Assembly (NCBI GenBank): GCA_004352715.1
Contig: SCFE01000060.1
Coordinates: 1,674,463 to 1,738,462, forward strand
Reading direction: 5' to 3'
Length of the DNA stretch: 64,000 bases
Origin: Hofstenia miamia
Taxonomy: Eukaryota > Xenacoelomorpha > Acoela
Shown: one piece after another, positions 11,494 through 20,597 of the stretch
How positions within the stretch are numbered: position 1 is the stretch's first letter
How the letters are laid out: each line of letters starts with the position of its first letter
Notes under the pieces: model-generated
Told to the model about the DNA's origin: nothing
Database searches by the model: none
What the model saw: only the letters and a program-made list of their open reading frames with translations
Translations under genes and position numbers: made by a program

Positions 11494-12355
11494 TCAAGGT
11501 TGTAGGGGAAAATCTTTTCCGATTTTCATTAAAATTATATTTAACAGAGAAAAAAATCGCTTTGCCAGATTTGAATTTGGGAGAATAAACTTTTTATTGA
11601 GGCATAAATTCTTGCTCTCTCCATCAACCTCAATTCGACGCTTCTTAAAAAAGCCAATGCAAAATCTTCTTCCACTAATTTTGGAAGAATTTAAGTACAA
11701 CTTCACTAAAGTGTTGCATTCTTCTTGAAGCAGTCCTAACAATTGATTGCTTTGAATCTTCAAAAATTGGTGAATGCACAATGTCACAATCTAGATACTT
11801 TTGCATGTACGGGTACTCAAGAATAACGTAGTCAAACAGTGCTCTTGCATCAGCAATTGTTGCATCATCTCTTTGAACTGATTTCTGCGAAGAGTTGAAT
11901 TTTTAGTAATTCTTAAGCAACTCTTCCAGCTCTGCGTTTTCTTTTGGTGTTGTCAATAGTTCAAAAAGGTTATCATCCTTAGTGAAAATTGAGTTTCCCA
12001 AAAATTCTTTAATTTTGGAGAATTTTTCGAACATTGCAAAAGTACTGGTCCATCTTGTGTCATTGCGAGACATGGGTATCAAATGAGAAGCACACCCGAC
12101 TAGAGGAAGATTGCCTTTTGAAGCAACTGACTTGTTGACTGAGACATTGCCTCTATAAGTGCAACCACGTTTCCAAAATTTCGTTTGTAAATCTCCAGAA
12201 CTCATTCTAAAAATTGAATGTGCTCACTAGTACCAAAAACTGTTTCAAATAGCATTGGTGAGAAAAAAACTTATCGTAACCAATCTGTTCAGTTTGATCC
12301 GGAAAAGAAGCAAACACGCCCACATAATGAGTAGATGCTTTTGACCAACTATCAA
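11494..12355 (-). pseudogene. hAT-type transposase remnant
   Basis: On the minus strand, 12350-12290 reads FDSWSKASTHYVGVFASFPD, which fits the hAT core block around the first catalytic Asp (D-W---HY--iFA). Positions 12205-11903 contain PLVGCASHLIP followed by NDTRWTSTFAMFEKFSKIKE, the family's CASH and TRW-S segments. Positions 11787-11494 continue with ECNTLVKLYLNSSKISGRR. Stops and frame changes separate these parts, so the protein is not intact. No terminal repeats were matched. Short caattaattg-rich sequences at 11340-11425 and 15180-15260 might belong to the element's ends, but this is weak. Confidence 0.6.
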
Positions 12356-12384
12356 ATACCAATGCGAATTTTTTTTAGGAAGTA

Positions 12385-13989
12385 CAGTACTGGAAAAAAG
12401 AATGATTTGTCATAGATATTTCTAAGAAATTGACGCCAAAAATGTTATAGTTATTTTTTATTTAGATTTGGGGTTGCAGAAAAAGGAATTCATAAATGTT
12501 GAGACATAGTTATCACTGCTTACTACATATCTCAAGGAGAAATTCTACAATGCTTGTAGTTAGCTTAAATTTTCATGGAGAAATGTATTCGGCTACTTTA
12601 GAAGACCAAATCAGAGAAACTGTAAAAAATTTCATTGGTTGAGCTTTTTTCAGTCTATATATATTGAAAATGTCTAATAACAGTATTTCTTCGCCATATA
12701 TGATGCCTGGTTACGTACCTCTTGCCATCCGCGAGTTGATTATCTCCAAACATTTGGAAAGGATGAGTCAACGTAATATAGCCCGACTTGTAAAGCGACC
12801 CTCTGAAAACATCATTAGCACCAAGCCAAAGTGCGGGAGATAAAAGAAGACCTTCAAAACCTCCCAATCAGCTCTTATGTGTCTTTCAAAGCGAAATACC
12901 AGGAAGACTTTAGAGAAATTTCGCAAGGAATAGGCTGATGGTCACCTTGTGACAGCAGGAAATGTGCAAAACATCCTGAAGAAGTACTCAATTGGGGACT
13001 TTCGTGGCACCCAGAAAGTCATTCTTAACCTCAAAGCAAAGATTACGCCAGGCGAGGTGGGCCAATTTAATGAGAGACAATTCATCTGAACATAGGTTTA
13101 AAGTTATATTTTCAGATAAGTCAGGATTTGAGCTATGCTCATCGAAAAGAATGTTGATAAAGAGACCAACTGGGCAGAAGTTCAGATTCTTGCCTCAACT
13201 TACTCGAGGGACCATGAATTATGATGGGAAGTCTGCAAGCGTATGGGCAATATGGAAGTGTGCCTTTCGCAAGTTTGTTCACATCACTGGTACTCTCCTA
13301 TGCTCTGAATATGCTCGGATTCTAAAAAAGGAGCTCTTGCCACTCCTTACAAATGATCAATATATCAGCAAGATGGTGCTTCATGTCATACCTCAAAAGA
13401 AATGAAAAATTTCCTCCATAATAATGGGGTTGCTATACTTGCTGACTTGCCTGGTCAATCTCCAGACATTAACATTATCGAAAATATGTAGAAAGAGGTC
13501 AAATATCGAATTGGACAGCATACTCTTCACACTAAAGATGAGCTGTGGAGCGCAATAACGAAAAAAATTTTTGCAATTTCCAACAGCTTTATTGAAAAAC
13601 TTTTTGCTTCAATCCCTGATCGCCTTGAAGCTGTTATTCGCTCAAAGAGACAACGTGCAAAATGTTAGAAGAGAGAATTTTGTTGCTAAGTGCTTATATT
13701 GCATCAATTATTAATTTATGTATATTATTTTGAATTTACTTTTTTCGGATTTGCTCATTTGTTAAAATTTTTTCAGGTAGTCGAAAACATTTTTCCAATA
13801 CAAGCTTTCAAATTTTGTTCAAGAATTAATAGCCAATTGGTATTCTACATATTTTATATTATTAGACATGCAAATTTTCCTTTCTTATTCAAAGTATCAC
13901 TTAGTTATAATCTTAGACACATTCAACCCAATGAATGTTCATTATTTATTCAAAATAGCAAGGTTTTCGAATACATATTTCCAGTACTG
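12385..13989 (+). mobile_element. Tc1-like transposon with dead transposase
   Basis: Inverted termini cagtactggaaa (12385-12396) and tttccagtactg (13978-13989) are flanked by TA on both sides, the Tc1/mariner target. Inside, 12669-12843 reads an N-terminal helix-turn-helix region (SQRNIARLVKRPSEN). Positions 12992-13405 hold the DDE core start FKVIFSDKSGFEL, with RRP-like and WAIW segments. Positions 13438-13667 read LPGQSPDINIIENM and end KRQRAKC then stop. The catalytic SDES reads SDKS, and in-frame stops occur near 12841, 13406 and 13489. The 1.6-kb length with both ends makes this a structurally complete, coding-dead copy. Confidence 0.85.
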
Positions 13990-14089
13990 TATATTTGAGA
14001 TTTTTCTCTCCACTCCTTGAGTCAATAACTTCATGTACTTTTGCAAAATCTCCACAGACATGGATTCCAATTTTATGTTCTCACGAATC

Positions 14090-14791
14090 AGGCTATCTAC
14101 AACAAAGCCAAACGGCAGTGGTCGGGGTTACTCTACCAGTCAACAGACTGAAGAGTCCGTGTCAACAGATCAAGTCCGTGACTCTTCCCCTGGAAGTGTA
14201 CCCGCTAGGGCCGGATCTTGTATCATGCTTGACCTCTGGCGACCCCTGGCACGCAGAGTGCTGATCTGTGTTGAGTCTGATCAGCAGGAGTGAAGCCGAA
14301 GGCCGAGCTTCATTGAGAGGGTTGCGCCTCTCTACAGCTTTCACCAACCAAGGCTACTAACTGAGGTAACTCGTGAGCACTTGCGTCTGCCTGTTATGGA
14401 ACCTATGACGAAGCAAAGCTCCCTCATAGGTAAGGCTCAGCAAATGCTGGCCTGGGCCTATCTAGAGGCCAGAGACATAGGAAAATCCTCTGTATAACTG
14501 CCCTCGTAGACGCACTCTACGGCTCTGGGCATAGACGTCGCCGTCTGCTCCTCAGAACAGACAGTCTCACATCACCGTCACCGCCCCCATATGTGCTCCC
14601 GCACACATGGCAGCACCTTCTTTTACCCTATTGTTTAACGTCCGCTCCTGGTTCGGGACTCTGCGAAGAGACGCGCCCATCGAGTATTGGCTCAGCGTCT
14701 CCGCCTACCCAGGAACCACCACATGGAGGTTACTCTCCAGGACGATTCGGGCGTAGCCCTTAGGCTATCTACAACAAAGCCAAACGGCAGT
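14090..14791. mobile_element. GC-rich hairpin-rich insert between 30-bp direct repeats
   Basis: A perfect 30-bp direct repeat beginning aggctatctacaac and ending aaacggcagt lies at 14090-14119 and 14762-14791. The 642 bases between are far richer in G+C than the surroundings and carry many short perfect hairpins. Examples are gaagagtc/gactcttc (14149-14187), gagagg/cctctc near 14314-14331, and gtctg/cagac near 14548-14567. A local duplication tcaacagactgaagagtccg / tcaacagatcaagtccgtg precedes the first hairpin. No long convincing ORF is present. The direct repeats could be a long target-site duplication or short terminal repeats of an unknown structured element. I cannot assign a class. Confidence 0.6.
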
Positions 14792-15831
14792 AATCTTTCA
14801 CACACCAACCGTATTCATTCATAGATGGTTTTCACTTTCTCTTAACTTTTTCAGAAGAAACAAATCGCGTCGTTGATGTTTGACTATTGTCAGTCGTTCT
14901 ATCTCCATGTTGTTTTTTTCTATGATTCAGAAGATTGCTCCTTCCTGTATTCTTTGCATTTCCAAGATCCACGATTCTCTATATTTTCAGTAAAATAGCG
15001 CAATGGAATTCACAGATGACATACTTAAACACGTTAAAATAGCTTTCTTTCACTCAATAAAGTCAAACAAAGCATGGGTTGGGTTGCGGTGGCAATTTTG
15101 ATTGATTGTTGCACTGCAAGCTACAATACTGATTTAGGTAAAATACATATATATTTTAGAAAAGCTGAACTGGCAATAATAATTGCAATTAATTGCTACT
15201 AAACAATCAATTATTTGAGAATTGATGTTGTGTAAAATCAATTAATTGAATGGCAATTACTTATTGAAATGATTCGTTATAGCTACATGATTTTTATCAA
15301 CCTTGATCAAAATTTGTGTAATTTTTCACTTGGTACTATATTTTCTACACTGTCCTAAAATTATTTTTGCATGATTGCACGGCCTGTAATATGATATGAA
15401 GAAGCCTTCTGTTTTACAATTCTTGTTTGCACATATTAGTTGGGTAGTTATATATATTTACATACCTGGTAATTACATAAATTCAATAATCATGGATTGT
15501 CTGTACTTTGCTTACAAAAAGCTTCGTTTAACATGTTCAAGTTAAATTTAAACAAATTAGTGAGAGACAAATTTAAAAAGTTTACTAAGATTGAAAATAG
15601 GTTATATAACAGCTATAAAACTACAGTGTAAAACTCCAGAAAGTTACAATGACAAAAACAACAATTAATTTAAATCAGGTCGACACTACAATAATAGCTA
15701 ATTAAAGACCGACAAGCAAACAATTTTACCCGCTTGTGTATAGACTGTTAATCAGCTATACATAGTGAAACGAAGAAAATGCATCAATACCTTACTCCTC
15801 TAAATGAAATTGATGTAAATGTGATTTAATA
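14792..15831. other. AT-rich stretch without recognised gene
   Basis: I see no gene. A caattaattg-rich patch at 15183-15260 resembles 11340-11425. Confidence 0.4.
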
Positions 15832-15943
15832 AAGTAGTATACATTAACAAGGCCTGCTTAAGTATGTAATAGAGTACAAGTATCTGGACTAACATCAACA
15901 TAATGTAATTATAACTACTGCGGATATGTACGACATCGGAAGC
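15832..15943. repeat. Dispersed repeat R, copy 1, left part
   Basis: This segment matches 18001-18097 at close to nine bases in ten (shared start aagtagtatacattaacaag, shared ctactgcggatatgt). Its continuation is found at 17792-17850 after the hAT-type insertion, so copy 1 is one repeat split in two. Confidence 0.75.
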
Positions 15944-15994
15944 CAAGGCGGATACAGAAGGGGGGCAATAAAAATTACAAAGAAAATTCCTTAA

Positions 15995-16460
15995 TACCGT
16001 CAAATGGGAAAGGGGGAGAAATGGGAACAGATTTTTAAGTATTTTTCGAAGATCTGGTATTTGTAAAATGTATTTCATTGAGTTACACTATAATGGGTCC
16101 TATGGATCCTGAAATTGCATTTCAATAAAAATAAGAATATTTAGTTTCCACGAATGGTTTTAAATTTTAAAAGTATTTCAATTGACTTTTTTGGATGGGG
16201 ATGAATAGGAACACATTTCTGTGGGGTATTTTAATTTAAGCAATAAAATTTTAAATTATTTTGTTTAAAAAATAATAGTGAATTTAGATGAGCATAGCTA
16301 CGGCTTCCCCCTGGCACCTAAATTTATAGTGATTAATTTATACACAAAAGAACATTGTCATACATTAAGCATAGCATGAGTAATAATTAAATAAAATTTT
16401 CTCGCCGTCTACAAATTCTATTTCTCAACACTGTTCCTACTTACCCCATTTAATGATACC
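15995..16460. mobile_element. Nested MITE
   Basis: The left terminus taccgtcaaatgggaaaggg (continuing to gggaacag) and the right terminus, read on minus as ggtatcattaaatggggtaa (continuing to aggaacag), form imperfect inverted repeats 466 bases apart. There is no coding capacity. It lies wholly inside the hAT-type element, so it either inserted later or travelled with it. Confidence 0.5.
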
Positions 16461-16679
16461 TCATAGGATATGTAAAATTTTTTATACTCAAATTTAACAC
16501 AATGCACCTAGTCTAAAGATCGAATTTTTGAATTGGGTGATTGTCTTTAATTTAATCCACATATTTAGCAATATTGATTGAAATTGAGACAAAGCACACA
16601 TTCATACCACTAGGTGAAACATTTTCAATTTATTTAATCTTATACCATTGTTTTATTTTGAAGTAAAAAACCAGGCAAT

Positions 16680-16977
16680 ACCAACAAAGAGTGCTAGAAA
16701 TTGAACACGCCTCATTTACACCACTGCTGTTAAGTGCATTTGGCGGAGCATCTCCGTTCACTGAAAAGTTTCTAAAACAACTTTGTGGTTTAATCGCTGA
16801 TAAAAGGCATACTGACTATTCCATAACCTGTAACAGGATAAGATGCAAACTTAGCTTCTCCTTGTTACCGAAGCATGATCTTCTGCATTTGTGGAACTAG
16901 ACGACACCATGCAATTTCAAGGCTCAAAGTTGATCACCACTTAGCTGGAGCCAGCCACTACCCCAAGTGACAGAGTT
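16680..16977 (+). pseudogene. Retroelement Pol C-terminal fragment
   Basis: The frame reads YQQRVLEIEHASFTPLLLS, then FGGASPF, a K-L-GLIADKR segment and IRCKLSFSLL. After a frame change it reads FCICGTRRHHAIS. This order fits the conserved C-terminal tail seen in many invertebrate retroelement ORFs (EVEHGTFTPLVFS, LRCRLSFSLLRSA, C-RG-R). The assignment rests on remembered family patterns, and the exact clade is uncertain. At least one frameshift near 16870 and the lack of an upstream RT make it a relic. Confidence 0.5.
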
Positions 16978-17783
16978 CTTATTTGAAATTAATATATTTT
17001 AATTCTGTTCCAAGATACATAACCCTGACGGAATATTTATTTGATCAGAATTTACTTGATAGAACATTTACCTGGGAATGAAACAAGAAGAATAATTGTC
17101 GTCTTTTCTGGATTTTCAAAAAAGAGAATTTTTGTTGTAACATTTTCTAGGCACTGGAATGGATTTTTGAAAAAGAGTAATCATTATAATTAATGATGAT
17201 GTTCCAGAACATACAAACTCCTATTTACAAAGTGTTGCACGTGTCGGTCGTTTTTGAACTAAATGATTGGCAATTACATTCGTTTCTAGTTCTGAAGATA
17301 CTGTGATTTTAAATCAAGTTCAAGATCGTCTTGATGTTAGCATTGTGGAAATAATTGATTAATTGGACGGTGCCTCATATGATCCTGTGGAAAACAAAGC
17401 CTCTTGATGTTAGTTTTCACATGCACATTTTTGAAACTTTCTTGAATTTATGTGATCTCTTTGAATTTTCAAATTATTATGTTGTTTAAATAACATTTTA
17501 TTAATAATTGATAACATATTCATTTTTTATTTTGTAGTGCATAATGCAAAAATCTCCTAAAAGACACAACACGGCTATTATTAATGCGGAATTTGAAATT
17601 TGAAAAAATATTGAACAAATTCTGTTTCTATTTTTGGAGTCAGTAGATGGTGATGTCCGTGCATAGTGATGAATTTTAAAAATTGAAAATTCAATAGTCT
17701 TATGGCTTCTCTAGTACCCAATTATGCACTTAGCATTTTATTTTGCATTGGGCCCCCTCTAAAAATTTTCCCGTCCGCCACTG

Positions 17784-17942
17784 TGGGAAGCATCTAGGAA
17801 TACGCGGGGATTAGAGCCGGAGAGATACAACAAAGCTGCCATCTCAAGTAAAAGCAAAGAATCTGGATCAGCTAGACCCCAGAACTGAACGGGTTAATGC
17901 GGCGATCATAAGACAGCTGAGACACCTGAACCTGAATTACAC
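17784..17942 (+). repeat. Dispersed repeat R, copy 1, right part, with coding-like frame
   Basis: Positions 17792-17845 match 18113-18163 (catctaggaatacg, acaacaaagctgccat). After that the copies diverge and 17828-17942 stays open in one frame, ending LDQLDPRTERVNAAIIRQLR then HLNLNYT at the N gap. The frame has a coding-like composition but no recognised family. It is cut by the gap at 17943. Confidence 0.5.
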
Positions 17943-17958
17943 NNNNNNNNNNNNNNNN
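17943..17958. other. Assembly gap (16 N)
   Basis: Unknown bases interrupt the region following repeat R copy 1. Confidence 0.99.
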
Positions 17959-18000
17959 AGGTAAAACAGCTAAGAGTACCATTAAGACATAAGCATTTTA

Positions 18001-18290
18001 AAGTAGTATACATTAACAAGGCCAGCTTAAGTATTTAATAGAGTACAAACATCTGGACTAACACAAATATAATGCAATTAGAACTACTGCGGATATGTTC
18101 AGCACTGGCAGCATCTAGGAATACGTGGCAATTAGTGCCGGAGCGAGACAACAAAGCTGCCATCAAAGTCCGCACAATAGAGTCCTATTTATACATAGTT
18201 AGGAGGAAGCGGAATTACTGTGTTGCGGGAACCTCTAGCGGCGACGAAGGGAACACATGTGAAGCTTCCCACGGAGGTGCCGATGCCACT
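18001..18290. repeat. Dispersed repeat R, copy 2
   Basis: Uninterrupted copy of the repeat whose first copy is split at 15943/17784. It ends against a (TA)n array (18289-18316). The 97-codon frame through it (18072 on) continues into the TA array and is not credible as a gene. Confidence 0.7.
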
Positions 18291-18316
18291 ATATATATAT
18301 ATATATATACATATAT

Positions 18317-20275
18317 AGGATTAGGGTTTCGCCTTTTGGCGAAAACGAGTTTATATTCAGTATAATCCACTGATTACAAGTTCTTTTTTTATTACGAATA
18401 ACATTTTCGCCTAAAAATAAACCCTCATTCTTTCATAGTTATGCATTTTAAGTAGCACTTACGCCCTGTAATCAATATAATCAAAATTATATATTCCTTC
18501 TCTTCGACCCACAAATCCCCACGGGACCCACAACTCGCACTATTTCGACCCACACCACACTGCATGTGGGTCTGCATCTCTGAGAAGGCTGCATTACTTA
18601 AAATGCTCTAACCCAAATATTTTGTAGATGATCATATTACGAAATTGTTCTTGGAAAATTTTTATCAAGGTGTGTTTATCAGGCACTAATTGAGTACGGT
18701 AGACCCAATCCAAAATTCAACTAATGAATTTTCATCAACCCATAGCACCAGATGTATTAAGCTTTTTATTGAATTAGAATCAGGCTATTTTAAATATGTT
18801 TTAATTTAGTCCCCAAATTTTCAGACTTCCCATTAATATGTCTTCAGAACGTCTTGTTCAATTCACTGATAATGAAGTATAATAAAATGTTCCAATATAT
18901 AAAAATATATTTAAAAACTAAAAGATTGAATTAACTAAACAATCTATCATTCAATATTAAGTCATTCAAACTAAAATCCTAAGTTTATTACGAATTTAAC
19001 ACAAAAGAAAATATATTTTCATATAATGACGACATTTTGTTGTATCTCTGACAAATAAATGACAACTACTTTCTTAGAAGAAAACTTTAACTCCCAAAAA
19101 CAAAAACAACAAAGCAATTGTCAAACTCAATATTATTCCGATACTTCAAAAAGTTCTCACATGTCACTATAAAATGTTTCTATGTTACAAGTCGAATCGG
19201 ATTGATTAATGTTTAATGCATCTATATTATGCCAATGAGCAACAGAATATTTTGTAGCGCGATTTTTTGGAATTTATAAATCCCTTCCAGTATTTTTACA
19301 TTTTCCGTATAATTACTATTTATCCCATTAAAATTGTTTTTATATTTTAATTTTGTAGTGATTTTTTGTTGGAATTGAAGTTTCTTTATTAATTTACAAT
19401 CATGCATTTGGGTAGCTATCAATATAATTTCATTAAATTTTGAACTTAGATATATTTCTTGAGTTAGTGTTTGTGTTTGTGAATTGTGATTGTTTTCTAT
19501 ACATATTTTAATTTGCAGAACTGCTGTTTCTATTATTTCAAAATATATGCTTTGTAGACCTTCACATTCCAATCAATTATAAAGCCTTCAGCAAACATTA
19601 ATTTATAGAAGACGATTACCGTATGTTATCTCATATTTATTACTATTGCCTTACACTGATTTGTATATTATTAATGCGGTTTGGTGCGGTGAATGTAATT
19701 TTTACAATTTTTTATTGATGGGGTTTAATATAAGATAATATTTTTTATCAGGTGCAATTAGTATCAATATTTTCATTTCTTTATGGTTTTAAATTGGTTC
19801 TTTATGAGTCTCAAATGATGTCATATGGGGGTCTTGAACTGACGTCCTGGAGGTGCGACATTGGGACTTGTGCAAGACTTCAAGAAGTCCTGAAGACAAT
19901 ATTTGGTCTTACGAAGACCTCCATAGGGCGTCTTCAAGACGGCATTTTTCTTATTCTTATCCCAAATCTGAATACAAGAGAAATTATCTAATGATTCCTA
20001 TGAATATTCAATGATAGCTAAGCATGTAATCCAATTTACTTATATTTAAAAAATTCGCAAAATTTTCGCTAAAAAGTAATCGGAAGTTAATATAAATTTC
20101 CACAGGTATGTGCACACAATTTATGTGAAGAACATGTATTTCTATTTTTGAAATTATAACTGAATAAATGCAATTTGCACCACATAAATTCCATTGGGCC
20201 CTTAATATGGAAATTGGTTGAAATATATAAAGATATGTAGTTTTCGTCAAACAAAATTCCTGATATGCAATCAAC
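18317..20275. other. AT-rich stretch, mostly featureless
   Basis: Right after the (TA)n array is the hairpin tttcgccttttggcgaaa (18328-18345). Positions 19825-19940 carry a cluster of gacgtc/gaagac words. A 116-codon minus frame (19572-19222) is listed separately. I saw nothing else. Confidence 0.5.
19222..19572 (-). CDS. Hypothetical 116-residue ORF
   Basis: An unbroken minus-strand frame of 116 codons starts MECEGLQSIYFEIIETAVLQ. It is rich in Ile, Lys, Gln and Asn with spaced hydrophobic residues that could form amphipathic helices. In DNA this AT-rich, a frame of this length is only mildly unexpected by chance. It lacks a recognised domain, a clear promoter and splice sites. It lies about 0.7 kb downstream of the three-exon gene on the same strand. 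It may be a transposon relic or chance. Confidence 0.2.
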   Translation of the reverse strand: MECEGLQSIYFEIIETAVLQIKICIENNHNSQTQTLTQEIYLSSKFNEIILIATQMHDCKLIKKLQFQQKITTKLKYKNNFNGINSNYTENVKILEGIYKFQKIALQNILLLIGII

Positions 20276-20281
20276 TTTATT
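20276..20281 (-). promoter_or_regulatory. Polyadenylation signal AATAAA
   Basis: AATAAA on the minus strand begins 12 bases after the stop codon of the three-exon gene (stop at 20295-20293). Its position supports that stop as the real 3' end. Confidence 0.7.
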
Positions 20282-20292
20282 TTTTGTTAAGA

Positions 20293-20597
20293 TTACATAA
20301 CACTATATACGATTGCTGATTCCCGCTTGATGCCTTTACCAGCTCCACTCCCACAATCTTGTACAATTTTGACTCCAACGTTTCCGTTAAGATTCCTAGC
20401 TTGGTCCTTAGTTAGTGTTGCTGATGACTTATCTGCAGCTAAAGGACTTCCGATGTTATTAGTACCATCAGTTAATTGATAAGTGTAGGGAATAATTGGA
20501 TCAACAGGACATTCCCAAACATTTGGTGAATCCCAAGTTACTTCCGCCGTGTCATCTGATTTCGTGGTATATTTTACATTTTGAGGTGAGCACGGAA
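20293..20597 (-). CDS. Exon 3 (terminal) of secreted-protein gene
   Basis: Acceptor ATTTAG precedes TTCCG. With the last G of exon 2 this makes Val, keeping phase 1. It reads 101 full codons and ends in TAA. An internal GTATAT before the last five residues could act as a weak donor, but the nearby AATAAA favours termination here. Confidence 0.75.

Larger units (their letters stand above)
15944..17783. mobile_element. hAT-type element with 8-bp target duplication
   Basis: The left end caaggcggatacagaagggg and the right end (minus strand) cagtggcggacgggaaaatt are imperfect inverted repeats of the CAGTGGCGGA type. Flanks tcggaagc (15936-15943) and tgggaagc (17784-17791) form an 8-bp duplication with one mismatch, as hAT insertion produces. 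Removing the element rejoins repeat R into the arrangement of the intact copy at 18001. Inside are a nested MITE (15995-16460) and a retroelement coding fragment (16680-16977), but no hAT transposase was recognised, so the element is non-autonomous or decayed. Confidence 0.7.

Noticed and set aside
13995-14293. Open frames of 86 to 102 codons over the GC-rich island
   Set aside because: They span the direct repeat and the AT-rich flank, overlap in several frames and show no domain. They are expected from the GC-rich composition.
14640-14670. Possible Pol III B box (tggttcgggactc) in the GC-rich island
   Set aside because: No A box at suitable distance and no tRNA-like fold was recognised, so a tRNA or SINE call is not supported.
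18072-18365. 97-codon plus-strand frame through repeat R copy 2
   Set aside because: It runs into a (TA)n array (YIYIYIY) and covers a dispersed repeat. The matching frame in copy 1 is broken by a stop.
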